Shown one piece after another: positions 16,922-26,114 of a DNA stretch of 64,000 nucleotides; the first letter of the stretch is position 1, and each line of letters opens with the position of its first letter. The position numbers were made by a program, and so were the translations under genes. The notes beneath the pieces are model-generated. The model made no database searches and was not told the origin of the DNA. It saw nothing but the letters and a program-made list of their open reading frames with translations. The stretch covers positions 116,224 through 180,223 of the forward strand of contig JAKLLB010000001.1 of the NCBI GenBank assembly GCA_023150345.1, in the 5' to 3' direction. The stretch comes from Aquabacterium sp. (lineage in GTDB: Bacteria > Pseudomonadota > Gammaproteobacteria > Burkholderiales > Burkholderiaceae_C).

Positions 16922-17866
16922 TCAAGAAGGCGTGCGGGCGAAACGGTCTAGGTGGTCGATGACGCGCTGCGTGGCCTCGCTCACGTCGGCCGGCCTGACC
17001 AACAAGCCGAGCGGCGAGAAAGTCAGCGGCGGCTGCGCATCGACGATGGCCAGCTGTCCCGCCTCGCAGAGCTGCCTCACCACGCTCTGGGGCACCAGCG
17101 TGAGCAGGCGGCCGCCCTGCAGCATCGCCCAGGTAAGGGCCGACACGCGCGTGACGACCGGGCTGGTGGGCGGCTCTGCGCCGAGTGCGGCCATGCGCTC
17201 GTCGAATGCGCGCCGCGCGGCACTCTGTACCGGCGGCAGCAGCCAGCGCTCGCGGGCCAGAATGGACCAAGCCACGCGCTTGCGGCTCGCCAGAGGGTGG
17301 GTCAGGCCGCAGGCCACCACGAAGTCGTCGGCCAGCCGTGGGTGGAACGCGCAGTCCGAGGGCAGCGACACCGGCTCGCGGCACAGCGCCAGATCGACTT
17401 CGCGGCGCGCCACCAACTCGGTGCAACGGTCGGCGTCGCACTCCTGGACCTGCACTTGAATGGTCGGCCGGACCTGCGACAGAGAGGGCAGAGCCCGCGC
17501 CAGCCAGCCCGAGATGGCGCCCGTGATCCCGGCGATGCGCACCACGCCCTCGGCTTTGCGTTGGATGGCGTTGAGCGACTCGCTGGCGTCTGCCATGGCG
17601 TCCAGCACGCGCCGAGCCGCCGGCGCGAGCGCCTGGCCGGCCACCGTGATGCGCACGCCGCGCGCGTGGCGGTCGAACAGCGGCATCTCCACCAGCCGCT
17701 CCAGGTCGGCCAGCAGCTGCGTGGCTGCAGGCTGGCTGATGTGCAGCGCCTCGGCCGAGCGCTTGAGGTTGCCGAGTTCGGTGAGCTTGACAAACAGCTG
17801 CAGGTGCCGCAGCCGTGCCCGCGCTGCCAAGCGCGACAACAGGACCGATGCGCTGCGCGTATCCAT
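16922..17866 (-). CDS. LysR-family transcriptional regulator
   Basis: A 314-residue LysR regulator with an N-terminal winged helix-turn-helix (LRHLQLFVKLTELGNLKRSA, then LHISQPAATQLLADLERL) and a substrate-binding effector domain from about residue 105. It diverges from a Bug receptor gene at 17972 across 105 bases. LysR proteins usually control the divergent operon, so it likely regulates the receptor/hydrolase/esterase genes. Confidence 0.9.
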   Translation of the reverse strand: MDTRSASVLLSRLAARARLRHLQLFVKLTELGNLKRSAEALHISQPAATQLLADLERLVEMPLFDRHARGVRITVAGQALAPAARRVLDAMADASESLNAIQRKAEGVVRIAGITGAISGWLARALPSLSQVRPTIQVQVQECDADRCTELVARREVDLALCREPVSLPSDCAFHPRLADDFVVACGLTHPLASRKRVAWSILARERWLLPPVQSAARRAFDERMAALGAEPPTSPVVTRVSALTWAMLQGGRLLTLVPQSVVRQLCEAGQLAIVDAQPPLTFSPLGLLVRPADVSEATQRVIDHLDRFARTPS

Positions 17867-17869
17867 GGG

Positions 17870-17886
17870 CTTTCAGTATAAGAAAG
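17870..17886. promoter_or_regulatory. Candidate LysR-binding palindrome
   Basis: Inverted repeat CTTTC-N7-GAAAG immediately upstream of the LysR start, in the AT-rich part of the divergent region. The position fits an autoregulatory LysR site. Confidence 0.35.
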
Positions 17887-17971
17887 TCAGATAGCTCAAG
17901 CGCATTATTGGACGCTCAGTGATCGCTCGTCGCCACAATCGCAGCCCAGACAACAGCGACGGAGACAGACG

Positions 17972-18961
17972 ATGCAACACGCTGCCGCGGCACGGCGCCG
18001 CTGGGTGCTGGGATTGGCCGCAGTCTCGATGGCCTTGTCGGCAGGCGCAGCCAGGTCGCAGGCCGGCTATCCGGACAAGCCCATCACGCTGGTCGTGCCC
18101 AACGCCGCTGGCGGCGCCGCCGACAATCTGGCCCGCAGCATTGCCGAGGAACTGAGCAAGCGGCTCGGGCAGACGGTCATCGTCGAGAACATCGGTGGCG
18201 CCTCGGGTGCCATTGGCGCGCAACGCGTGTTGCGCAGCGCACCCGATGGCTACACGCTGCTCTTCGGCACCACCAGCGACATGGTGGTGACGCCGATCGC
18301 CAACCGTACCGCCGGCTACAGCGTGCGCGATTTCACCCCCATTGCCAAGGTCGGCGTCACGCCGATGACGCTGGTGGCGCGCCCCGGTCTCGGCGCGACC
18401 ACGCTGGATCAGATGGTCGAGTTGGCGCGCCGCAAGCTCAATGGCCTGAGCGTGGGCACCACAGGATCGGCGTCACTGCAGGCCTTTGCCACCGTGGCGC
18501 TGCAGCGCGCCGCCGGTATCGACCTGCTCGGCGTGCCCTACAAGGGCGGCGCGCCATTGCTCAACGATCTGTTGGGCGGCCAACTGGACTTGGGCGTGCT
18601 CACGCTGCCGGCTGCGCTCGCGCAGGTGCGCGCAGGCAAGCTTGCGATGCTCGGCGTGCTGGCCGACAAGCGACCCTCGTCGGCGCCTGACCTCCCAACG
18701 GTGAACGAATCGACGTCGGTGAAAGGGGTCGACGTCGCGATCTGGGCCGCGATCGCCGGCCCCGCGAACCTGCCACCCCCGGTCGTCGATCGGCTGAGCA
18801 AGGCCGTGCAGGCCGTCCTCGCCGACGCCGAGTTCACCGAGCGCCGCGCCAAGCTCGGCGACATGGCCGTGCCCTACCAGACGGCGGCCGAATTCGGCCG
18901 TTTCCTGGCGGCTGAGGACGAGCGTTATCGCGCGCTGGCCACTGGCCTGAAGCTCGAGTGA
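17972..18961 (+). CDS. Bug/TctC-family periplasmic solute receptor
   Basis: A 329-residue extracytoplasmic receptor of the Bug (TctC) family, which binds carboxylates and related acids. A signal peptide ends near AGAARSQA, followed by the family's YPDKPITLVVPNAAGGAADN motif, PDGYTLLFGT, and VPYKGGAPLLNDLLGGQLD. GGAGAC lies just before the ATG. No TctA/TctB membrane subunits are nearby, as is common for the many orphan Bug receptors of Burkholderiales. Its stop overlaps the GTG of the alpha/beta hydrolase. The ligand may be an ester-derived acid, given the two downstream hydrolases. Confidence 0.92.
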   Translation: MQHAAAARRRWVLGLAAVSMALSAGAARSQAGYPDKPITLVVPNAAGGAADNLARSIAEELSKRLGQTVIVENIGGASGAIGAQRVLRSAPDGYTLLFGTTSDMVVTPIANRTAGYSVRDFTPIAKVGVTPMTLVARPGLGATTLDQMVELARRKLNGLSVGTTGSASLQAFATVALQRAAGIDLLGVPYKGGAPLLNDLLGGQLDLGVLTLPAALAQVRAGKLAMLGVLADKRPSSAPDLPTVNESTSVKGVDVAIWAAIAGPANLPPPVVDRLSKAVQAVLADAEFTERRAKLGDMAVPYQTAAEFGRFLAAEDERYRALATGLKLE

Positions 18962-19845
18962 GTGGCGCAGCAGTGCTGTCGAAGCGATTCGAGGCGCCCG
19001 TGCAGTGCGCGGCGCTGCCTTCCGGCGTCGAACTGCACTACGCGCAGGGCGGCGCCGGCGCGCCGCTGATCTTCGTGCACGGCGTGATGGGCGACTGGGA
19101 GTCCTGGGCGCCGCAGTGGGAGGCGTTTTGCGCGCACTTTCGCTGCACCACCTATAGCCGCCGCTACAACCACCCCAACCGCAACACGATGCCCTCGCCG
19201 GCGCACTCGGCGCTGGTGGAGGCCGAGGACCTCGCCCAGTTCATGGACGTGCTCGGCATCGGTCGTGCGGTGATCGTGGCCAGTTCCTACGGCGCCTTTA
19301 TCGCGCTGGCCTTGGCTGTGCGCGAGCCGCAACGCGTGGCCGCGCTCGTTGGCGTGGAGCCGGCGATGCTTTGCTACGCCGAGTTCAGCGCCTCCGGTCG
19401 GAACCAGCTCGAGCGCTTCCGGCAAGAGGTGGTGGAGCCTGCCAACGCGGCCTTCCGGCGCGGCGACGACGCGCTCGGCGCACGGCTGATGACCGGCGGC
19501 ATTCACGGCGCGGGCAGCGCGGCACTGCAGGGCGCTGCGCTGCAGCGTCGGCTGCAGAACGCCCGCGCGATGCGCATGCTGGCGCTGTCGAGCAACGAGT
19601 TCCCGTTGCTGCCGTCCGGAGCATTGGCAGCCATCACCGCCCCCGTGCTGCTGATGTCGGGCAAGGACACGGCAGCCATCCACGCCGAGGTCTTTCGCAA
19701 CGTGTGCGCGGCCATGCCGCAGGCACGGCGCGAGCTCATCGCCGGCGCGGGGCACCCGGTGGCGCGCGACCGGCCGGATCGCTTCAACGAACTCGCGCTG
19801 AAGTTCCTGCTCGAGACGTGCCCGAACACCAAGGAGACAACATGA
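18958..19845 (+). CDS. Alpha/beta hydrolase
   Basis: A 295-residue alpha/beta hydrolase. The HGVMGDWESW oxyanion-loop motif is near residue 40, the nucleophile Ser is in VASSYGAF (a slightly altered nucleophile elbow), Asp in MSGKDTAAI and His in GAGHPVARD. GTG 18958 overlaps the receptor stop by four bases, and the gene's end overlaps the tannase-family start (ATGA), so all three genes form one coupled operon. It probably cleaves an ester or a ring-fission product; the substrate is unknown. Confidence 0.85.
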   Translation: MSGAAVLSKRFEAPVQCAALPSGVELHYAQGGAGAPLIFVHGVMGDWESWAPQWEAFCAHFRCTTYSRRYNHPNRNTMPSPAHSALVEAEDLAQFMDVLGIGRAVIVASSYGAFIALALAVREPQRVAALVGVEPAMLCYAEFSASGRNQLERFRQEVVEPANAAFRRGDDALGARLMTGGIHGAGSAALQGAALQRRLQNARAMRMLALSSNEFPLLPSGALAAITAPVLLMSGKDTAAIHAEVFRNVCAAMPQARRELIAGAGHPVARDRPDRFNELALKFLLETCPNTKETT

Positions 19846-21575
19846 TGATCCGATCCCATGTCCTGATCACCCCCATCGCCACGTCGCTGGCGGCCGCGGC
19901 CCTGCTGCTCGGTTGCGGCGGTGGCGACGACGAAGAAGCGCTGCCGCAGCTCGCCGCAGCCCAGGCTGGCACGCTCGCCAACTGCACAGCGCTCACGAGC
20001 TTCAGCTTCGCCAGCACCACCATCACGGCTGCGAGCGTTGTGGCCGTGGGCACGCTCACCAACGCCGGGCAGCCGGTGGGTGAGCACTGCCTGGTCACTG
20101 GCCGGATGAACGAGCGCACCAGCACGGTCGATGGCCAGGCCTATGCCATCGGCTTTCAGATGCGGCTGCCCAAGGAGTGGAGCGGCCGCTTCCTCTATCA
20201 AGGCAACGGTGGCATCGACGGGGCCGTCGCCACGGCCGACGGAGGCGCGTCCATCGGCAGCGGGGGGCTGCTGCGTAACGGCCTGCAGCGGGGCTTCGCG
20301 ATCATCAGCTCGGACGCGGGCCACACCAATGCGCAGAACCCACTGTTCGGCGTCGACCCGCAGGCGCGGCTGGACTACGGCTACCAGGCGGTGGGCACCC
20401 TGACGCCCATGGCCAAGGCGCTCATCCGCGCGGCCTACGGCAAGGGCCCCGATCGTTCCTACATCGCGGGCAGTTCCAACGGCGGCCGCCACGCCATGGT
20501 GGCCGCGGCGCGCCTGCCTGCGGAGTACGACGGCATCCTGGCCAACTCGCCCGGCTTCAACCTGCCCAAGGCGGCGGTGGCGCAACTGTGGGGCGCGCAG
20601 CAATGGAACCGCGTGGCCACCAGCACGGGCACGGCGCCCAACCACGACCTGGAGTCGGCCTTCACGCAGGCCGAGCGCCGCGTGGTGGCCAACGCCATCC
20701 TGTCGAAGTGCGACGCGCTGGACGGTCTCGCCGACGGACTGGTGCAGGACGTCAGCGCCTGTCGCAGCGCCTTCAACCTGACGCGCGATGTGCCCACCTG
20801 CGCCGGCGCACGAGACGGCGCCTGCCTGACAGACGCGCAGAAGACCGTGATGACCGATGTATTCACGGGCGCGCGCAACTCGCGCAGAGAATCACTGTAC
20901 AGCGGCTGGGCCTACGACCCGGGCCTGGCGTCCACCGACTGGGCCAACTGGAAGTTCCGCAACTCAGTGCGTGGCGGGCGCGACCCGGTAGCGGTGGCGC
21001 ACATCTTCACGGCACCTCCGGTGACCACCGCGCTGACCGATACGCTGGCCTACGCGCTGGCCTTCAACGTCGACACCGACGCGCCGAAGATCTTCGCCAC
21101 CAGCGGCGTCTACACGGAGAGTGCGATGTCGTTCATGACGCCGCCCGACCCCACCAACCTGGACGCGCTGCGCAAGCGCGGCGGCAAACTGATCGTGGTG
21201 CACGGCATCGCCGACGGCGTGTTCTCGGTGGAGGACACCGCCAACTGGTACGACGCGCTGGATGCGCGGTTGAAGGGCCGCGCCGCCGACGCGGTGCGCT
21301 TCTTCCGCGTGCCGGGCATGGGCCATTCGCGCGGCGGCCCGGCCACCGACCAATACGACGCGCTGGCGGCGCTGGTGGACTGGGTGGAACGCGGTGTGGC
21401 GCCCGACCGCATCGTGGCCGGCGCCCGCGGCGCGGGCAACGCGGGTGGCGTGAACGCCGACGTGCCGTCTACCTGGTCGGCCACGCGCACACGCCCGCTG
21501 TGCCCCTATCCGCTGGTGGCGCGCTACAGGAGCGGCGACGTGGAGCAGGAGGCGAGCTTCGCCTGCGAGCGCTGA
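19842..21575 (+). CDS. Tannase/feruloyl esterase family lipoprotein
   Basis: A 577-residue member of the tannase and feruloyl esterase family, which cleaves gallate or hydroxycinnamate esters. A lipoprotein signal is visible (AAAALLLGCGGGD, lipobox LLGC), so it should be membrane-anchored in the periplasm or on the surface. The nucleophile elbow is AGSSNGGRHAM, the acid lies in VVHGIADGVFS, and the His in PGMGHSRGG. AAGGAG precedes the tandem ATGs at 19842 and 19845. With the Bug receptor and hydrolase it suggests use of plant phenolic esters. Confidence 0.88.
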   Translation: MMIRSHVLITPIATSLAAAALLLGCGGGDDEEALPQLAAAQAGTLANCTALTSFSFASTTITAASVVAVGTLTNAGQPVGEHCLVTGRMNERTSTVDGQAYAIGFQMRLPKEWSGRFLYQGNGGIDGAVATADGGASIGSGGLLRNGLQRGFAIISSDAGHTNAQNPLFGVDPQARLDYGYQAVGTLTPMAKALIRAAYGKGPDRSYIAGSSNGGRHAMVAAARLPAEYDGILANSPGFNLPKAAVAQLWGAQQWNRVATSTGTAPNHDLESAFTQAERRVVANAILSKCDALDGLADGLVQDVSACRSAFNLTRDVPTCAGARDGACLTDAQKTVMTDVFTGARNSRRESLYSGWAYDPGLASTDWANWKFRNSVRGGRDPVAVAHIFTAPPVTTALTDTLAYALAFNVDTDAPKIFATSGVYTESAMSFMTPPDPTNLDALRKRGGKLIVVHGIADGVFSVEDTANWYDALDARLKGRAADAVRFFRVPGMGHSRGGPATDQYDALAALVDWVERGVAPDRIVAGARGAGNAGGVNADVPSTWSATRTRPLCPYPLVARYRSGDVEQEASFACER

Positions 21576-21589
21576 GTTCACTGGCGGCG

Positions 21590-22513
21590 CTACCGGGCCG
21601 CTGCAGGGGGCTGCGCGAAGGCCTCCGCCACAAAGCCGACGAACACCCGCAGGCGAGGCAAGGCGTGCATCGCGTGCGGGTACACCGCGTAGATGTCCGC
21701 ATCCGGCGTGTCGAACTGCGTCAGCACCCGCACCAGGCGGCCGCTTGCCAGGTGCTGCGCGATGTCCCACTCGGCGCGCATCAGGATCCCGTGTCCATCG
21801 AGCGCCCAGCTCACCGCGATGCCGCCGTCGTTGGTCGACAGCGCGCCGCGCACCTTCACGTTGTGCGGTGCGGCTCCTCGCTTGCGTGGCGACAGTCGCC
21901 ACAATCCGTAGGCCTCGTCGCCCTGTCGAATGGTGATGCATTGGTGCTCCATCAGATCGGCCGGCACGCGCGGTGCCGGATGGCTCGCGAGGTAGGCAGG
22001 CGCGGCGCACAGGAGCCTGCGGTTGGACGCCAGACGCTGCGCGACGAGCCTGGAGTCCGGCGGTGCGCCGAAGCGGATGCAGACGTCGAAGGCATCGTCG
22101 GTCAGCGGAGGCGGGTTGACCGACAGCTGCAACTGCACCTCCATCTCCGGATGCCGGCGCACGAAGCGCGACACCAGCGGCGCGACGTGGCTGCGACCGA
22201 AGCCAAGCGTCGCGTTCACGCGCAGAAGGCCCGTGGGGCCGGCCTTGGTCAGGCCCAGCGCCTGCTCCAGCTCGTCGATGGTGCCGGACACGCGGCGTGC
22301 ATGCGCCAGGTAGAGCTCACCCTCGGGCGTGAGGCTCATCCGTCGAGTGGTGCGGTTGACCAGCGGGATGCCGATGCGCGACTCCATCTGCGCCAGGTGC
22401 TTGCTCACCGCGGCGGTGGAGATGCCGAGCTCGCGGCTGGCGGCGCTGAGGCTGCCGGCACGCGCCAGCACCGCGAAGAAGCCGAGATCGGCGGGGAGCA
22501 CGTTGCGGCTCAT
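21590..22513 (-). CDS. LysR-family regulator (DmlR-like)
   Basis: A 307-residue LysR regulator with the N-terminal helix-turn-helix (FFAVLARAGSLSAASRELGI, then STAAVSKHLAQMESRIG) and the RLTRRMSLTPEG-type linker seen in the DmlR/AaeR group. It diverges from a D-malate/tartrate dehydrogenase gene, the same arrangement as E. coli dmlR-dmlA, so it is the likely activator of that gene. Confidence 0.9.
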   Translation of the reverse strand: MSRNVLPADLGFFAVLARAGSLSAASRELGISTAAVSKHLAQMESRIGIPLVNRTTRRMSLTPEGELYLAHARRVSGTIDELEQALGLTKAGPTGLLRVNATLGFGRSHVAPLVSRFVRRHPEMEVQLQLSVNPPPLTDDAFDVCIRFGAPPDSRLVAQRLASNRRLLCAAPAYLASHPAPRVPADLMEHQCITIRQGDEAYGLWRLSPRKRGAAPHNVKVRGALSTNDGGIAVSWALDGHGILMRAEWDIAQHLASGRLVRVLTQFDTPDADIYAVYPHAMHALPRLRVFVGFVAEAFAQPPAAAR

Positions 22514-22535
22514 GGATCATCCTCGCTTCATTGTT

Positions 22536-22550
22536 AACCAGAGGTTGATG
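22536..22550. promoter_or_regulatory. Candidate LysR box between regulator and dehydrogenase
   Basis: AACC-AGA-GGTT is a perfect interrupted palindrome set within TTAACCAGAGGTTGA, 23 bases upstream of the LysR start and about 85 bases upstream of the dehydrogenase start. The position suits a LysR recognition site. Confidence 0.4.
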
Positions 22551-22634
22551 ATGCCTTGAGTCGAGCCGCGGCCGCTGTCCGGCTCCCGCGCCTACAGTGC
22601 ACGGCATCCGCAACCTTCGCCCCGACGAGCAGCC

Positions 22635-23711
22635 TTGAAGACCTATCGCATCGCCACCCTCCCTGGAGATGGCATCGGCAAGGAGGTGGTCCCTGCCGGC
22701 CGCCGCGTGCTGGAGGCCGTGGCCGCTGCGAGCGGCAGCTTTGCCTTTGAGTTCGAGGACTTCGCCTGGGGCGGCGACTGGTACCGCGCGCACGGCGAGA
22801 TGATGCCCGCCGACGGACTGGATGCGCTTCGAGGCAAGGACGCCATCCTGTTCGGATCGGCCGGCGACCCGCACATTCCCGACCACGTCTCGCTGTGGGG
22901 CTTGAGGTTGAAGATCTGCCAGGGCTTCGACCAGTACGCCAATGTGCGGCCGACGCGCATCCTGCCGGGCATCGATGCGCCGCTCAAGCGCTGTGCGCAG
23001 CAGGACCTGGACTGGGTCATCGTGCGCGAGAACTCCGAGGGCGAATACGCCGGCGTCGGCGGCCGGGCCCACCAGGGTCACCCGATCGAAGTGGCGACCG
23101 ATGTCACGGTGATGACGCGCGCCGGCGTCGAACGCATCCTGCGCTTCGCATTCGGGCTCGCCCGCTCGCGGCCCCGCCGGCAGCTGACGGTGGTGACCAA
23201 GAGCAACGCGCAGCGCCATGCGATGGTGATGTGGGACGAGATCGCGTCGCGGGTGGCGGCCGAGTTCCCGGACGTGCGCTGGGACAAGGAGCTCGTGGAC
23301 GCGATGACGGCGCGCATGGTCAACCGGCCGGCGTCGATCGACACCGTGGTTGCCACCAACCTGCACGCCGACATCCTGAGTGACCTGGCGGCGGCGCTGG
23401 CCGGCAGCCTGGGCATTGCGCCGACGGCCAATCTCGACCCCGAGCGGCGTTACCCGAGCATGTTCGAGCCGATCCACGGCTCGGCCTTCGACATCATGGG
23501 GCAGGGCGTTGCCAACCCGGTGGGCACCTTCTGGAGCTGCGTGATGCTGCTCGAGCACCTGGGAGAGGTTGGCGCAGCGCAGCGGCTGATGCAGGCCATC
23601 GAAGCCGTCACCGCCACCCCTGAGCTGCACACGCGCGATCTCGGCGGCAAAGCGACAACTGCCGAGGTGACTCAGGCGGTGATCCACCACATCGCTGCCG
23701 CCGCGGGCTGA
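22635..23711 (+). CDS. D-malate / tartrate dehydrogenase (decarboxylating)
   Basis: A 358-residue beta-decarboxylating dehydrogenase of the isopropylmalate dehydrogenase superfamily. It shows LPGDGIGKEVVPAG at the N terminus, the substrate-loop arginines in YANVRPTRILPG, the tartrate/malate-type VRENSEGEYAGVGGRAHQG, the Lys in VTKSNAQRHAM and the NAD-binding EPIHGSAFDIMGQG near residue 280. This matches DmlA/TtuC rather than LeuB. It starts with TTG at 22635. The next gene is a Bug receptor, which may bring in the C4 hydroxyacid substrate. Confidence 0.88.
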   Translation: MKTYRIATLPGDGIGKEVVPAGRRVLEAVAAASGSFAFEFEDFAWGGDWYRAHGEMMPADGLDALRGKDAILFGSAGDPHIPDHVSLWGLRLKICQGFDQYANVRPTRILPGIDAPLKRCAQQDLDWVIVRENSEGEYAGVGGRAHQGHPIEVATDVTVMTRAGVERILRFAFGLARSRPRRQLTVVTKSNAQRHAMVMWDEIASRVAAEFPDVRWDKELVDAMTARMVNRPASIDTVVATNLHADILSDLAAALAGSLGIAPTANLDPERRYPSMFEPIHGSAFDIMGQGVANPVGTFWSCVMLLEHLGEVGAAQRLMQAIEAVTATPELHTRDLGGKATTAEVTQAVIHHIAAAAG

Positions 23712-23754
23712 TCAGATGTTCGCATCGGCTGGACAACAGACGGGACAGGCAGGC

Positions 23755-24753
23755 ATGAACTCCACTGACTTCACCCCACACCCGATACTTCGTCGCACCT
23801 TGCTGGCCGCCGCCGCGGCGGCGCTCGGCCTCGCTGCCGGCATCGCCCAGGCGCAAACCTGGCCCGACAAGGCCGTGACGCTGGTCGTTCCGTTCCCGCC
23901 CGGCGGAACCACCGACGTGCTCGCCCGTGCGCTGGCCGAGAGGCTGCAGCAGGCCCTGGGCCAACCAGTGGTCGTCGAGAGCAAGCCGGGCGCCGGAGCG
24001 ACGCTGGGCGCCGACTACGTCGCCAAAGCGCGCCCTGATGGCTACACACTGCTGGTTGGCGCGGTGCACCACACCATCGCCACCAGTGTGTACAAGAAGC
24101 TCGCCTACGACTTCCAGAAGGACTTCCAGGCGCTCACCATGATCGCGATGGTTCCCAACGTGCTGACGGTCTCCGCCAGCTCGCCAGCGAAGACGGTGGC
24201 CGAGTTGGTGACGCAGGCCAAGGCGGCCAAGCCCGAGCTGAGCTACGGCTCCAACGGCAATGGAACGGCGCAGCATCTGATCGGCACGCAGTTCCAGAAC
24301 CAGACCGGCACCACGCTGCTGCACATCCCCTACAAGGGCAGCGGGCCGCTGACCACCGACCTGTTGGGCGGCCAGGTGACGATGTCCTTCGACACTATCA
24401 CGCCAGTTCTGCAGCACATCCAGGTCGGCAAGCTGAGGGCGTTGGCGGTGACGACGGCCAAGCGCTCGTCAGCGCTTCCGCAGGTCCCGACACTGGCCGA
24501 GTCGGGCCTGGCCGGCTTCGACATCGGTACCTGGTTCGGCGTGCTGGCCCCGGCGGCCACGCCCAAGGACGTGACCGCGCGGCTTTCGGAGGAGATGCGC
24601 AAGATCATCCGCTCGCCAGAGTTCGGCAAGCGCATGGCCGACATCGGTGCCGAGCCCATCGGCAACGCGCCCGAGCAGATGGCCCAGCAGATCAAGGTAG
24701 ACACCGAGAAGTTCGCGCGCTTGGTGAAAGACGCGAGAGTGACCATCGACTGA
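23755..24753 (+). CDS. Bug/TctC-family periplasmic solute receptor
   Basis: A 332-residue Bug receptor: twin-arginine-like signal peptide (RRTLLAAAAAALGLAAGIAQAQ), then TWPDKAVTLVVPFPPGGTTD, PDGYTLLVGAVHH, HIPYKGSGPLTTDLLGGQV and VPTLAESG, all standard for the family. The start at 23755 gives a normal signal peptide; an in-frame ATG at 23716 would add 13 residues. It follows the dehydrogenase closely on the same strand, so D-malate or tartrate is a reasonable ligand guess. No TctAB genes are present. Confidence 0.9.
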   Translation: MNSTDFTPHPILRRTLLAAAAAALGLAAGIAQAQTWPDKAVTLVVPFPPGGTTDVLARALAERLQQALGQPVVVESKPGAGATLGADYVAKARPDGYTLLVGAVHHTIATSVYKKLAYDFQKDFQALTMIAMVPNVLTVSASSPAKTVAELVTQAKAAKPELSYGSNGNGTAQHLIGTQFQNQTGTTLLHIPYKGSGPLTTDLLGGQVTMSFDTITPVLQHIQVGKLRALAVTTAKRSSALPQVPTLAESGLAGFDIGTWFGVLAPAATPKDVTARLSEEMRKIIRSPEFGKRMADIGAEPIGNAPEQMAQQIKVDTEKFARLVKDARVTID

Positions 24754-24795
24754 GCGGCAGCCCATGAACCCGAGCGTGCTGCGCTGCACGCCGGG

Positions 24796-24957
24796 TCAAG
24801 GGTGCGCTGAAGCCGGGCCGTGCCCGCCCCCGACTCGGCGCGCGGCACGGGCCAGCCGGGCGTGTGGTGACGTCCTGAACTTCTCGCGGAAAGCACGGCT
24901 GAAGTGGCTCAAGTCGTTGAAGCCGAGTTCCAGAGCGAACGTCGAGATCGACGCATG
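24796..24957 (-). pseudogene. AraC-family helix-turn-helix remnant
   Basis: One minus-strand frame reads SISTFALELGFNDLSHFSRAFREKF followed by RTSPHARLARAARR and a stop (24796-24798). This is the second helix-turn-helix and end of an AraC/XylS regulator. Everything upstream is missing, and the sequence changes character at about 24960, next to the decayed toxin-antitoxin copy. It marks a deletion or insertion junction. Confidence 0.7.
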
Positions 24958-25096
24958 GGTCCAAGCCTAGTCACGCAGGTGCAGCGCACACCGATCCAAA
25001 CGATGCTGCCAAATGTAGCGGCCCAATGACGTGTGCTCGGCCTCGCTTCGTGGCGGTGCATGCTTTGTCAAACATCCGCTGGGCGATGACCTCTTG

Positions 25097-25365
25097 CTGC
25101 CGCTTCCGCGGCAGTTCTCAGTGCTCGTGCCAGTGGCAGCGAACGTGCCTTGCTGGAGGCCGCGGCCAAGCAGAACAGTACCAGTCTCAGTGACTTCGTC
25201 AGGCGGCGCGCCCTCGAAGCCGCCGAGCCCGACCTGCTCGATCGCCGCATCGTAACGATTCCGGCGAAGGACTGGGCCAGGTTCGAGGCCTGGGCCGGTT
25301 AGCTGGCGAGGGAAGTCCCGCCGCTTCGAGAACCGTCCACGACCCGCCCCGTCTGGCAGAAGTGA
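25097..25365 (+). pseudogene. Decayed DUF1778 antitoxin gene
   Basis: Aligned with the intact antitoxin at 15093, the frame reads AASAAVLSARASGSERALLE and continues through SLSDFVRRRALEAAE and RRIVTIPAKDWARFEAWAG. An in-frame TAG at 25300-25302 then cuts it before the conserved TRPVWQK end. The ATG is lost. A clear duplicate that no longer encodes a full antitoxin. Confidence 0.8.
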
Positions 25366-25545
25366 ACTCGGGCGCACCGGCCGCCTTCACGCCGCCCCGA
25401 CCTCTGGCGGGTGATGACGAAACGGCGGCGTTCGATTGCGGGCGCGACGCGATGAACCACTGGTTCAGCCGCCACGCCTGGCGCAACCAGGAGCTTGGGG
25501 GTTTCGCGAACAACCGTGATCTGCGATTGCGATCGCGACCCGGTC
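25362..25545 (+). pseudogene. Decayed GNAT toxin gene
   Basis: Starts with the same GTGA overlap as the intact copy at 15362 and keeps AAFTPPRPLAGDDETAAFDC and MNHWFSRHAWRNQELG. It then shifts frame by an extra T at about 25495 and loses similarity after about 25545. The acetyl-CoA-binding half is missing. 25546-25704 holds nothing I can identify. Confidence 0.8.
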
Positions 25546-25704
25546 GCACCAGAGTGGCGGTTGCTTTCGGTCTGGCGGCTGACAACGATCTTGAGTGCCG
25601 CATTGACTCAGCCTGTTCGCTAACCGTGCCGGCCTGTTGCCTCACGTGGTCTGCTAGCCGGGTATTGGGAGAACAGGTCACCTCGTGCATCGCGCCTCGG
25701 TGGC

Positions 25705-26061
25705 TCAGCGCTTGGTACGGCGGCCCCGCGTTCGGGCGGGGGCATGGGCCTTGGCCTCGGGAAGTGCTTCGCCCACCAGTTCGGCCAGTCGGGGCTGCAG
25801 TTCGGTCAGTACGGCCCGCCCGCGCTCGGTCGCCACGTAGTACTTGCGCACCTTGCCGGCCACCACCTCGGGCTCGCTCTCCAGCAGGCCGTCCAGCTCC
25901 AGGCGGTGCAGCAGCGGGTAGAGCGTGCCCGGGCTGAGCTGGTAGCCATGGCGCGCGAGTTCCTCGGCCATGCCCACGCCGTAGACCCGCTCTGAGGCCG
26001 CGTGGTGAAGCACGTGGACTCTGACGAAGGCCAAGAGAATGTCGCGTACTGTATCGGTCAT
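25705..26061 (-). CDS. PadR-family transcriptional regulator
   Basis: A 118-residue PadR-type repressor: winged helix-turn-helix with the family's YGVGMAEELARHGYQLSPGT, LYPLLHRLELDGLL and GKVRKYYVATERGRA. ATG 26061 gives the usual start. It diverges from an MFS transporter at 26115 and has a strong palindrome in the 53-base gap, so it most likely represses itself and the transporter until a small ligand is present. Confidence 0.9.
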   Translation of the reverse strand: MTDTVRDILLAFVRVHVLHHAASERVYGVGMAEELARHGYQLSPGTLYPLLHRLELDGLLESEPEVVAGKVRKYYVATERGRAVLTELQPRLAELVGEALPEAKAHAPARTRGRRTKR

Positions 26062-26063
26062 CG

Positions 26064-26080
26064 TTATCGAAGTCCGATAA
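26064..26080. promoter_or_regulatory. Probable PadR operator
   Basis: Perfect inverted repeat TTATCG-N5-CGATAA starting three bases upstream of the padR start, inside a longer region framed by TGTATCG and CGATAATACA. It lies between the two divergent starts, where one bound repressor could block both genes. Confidence 0.6.
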
Positions 26081-26114
26081 TACAGGAAGAACAACTTCGC
26101 GTCTGACCCCTGCC

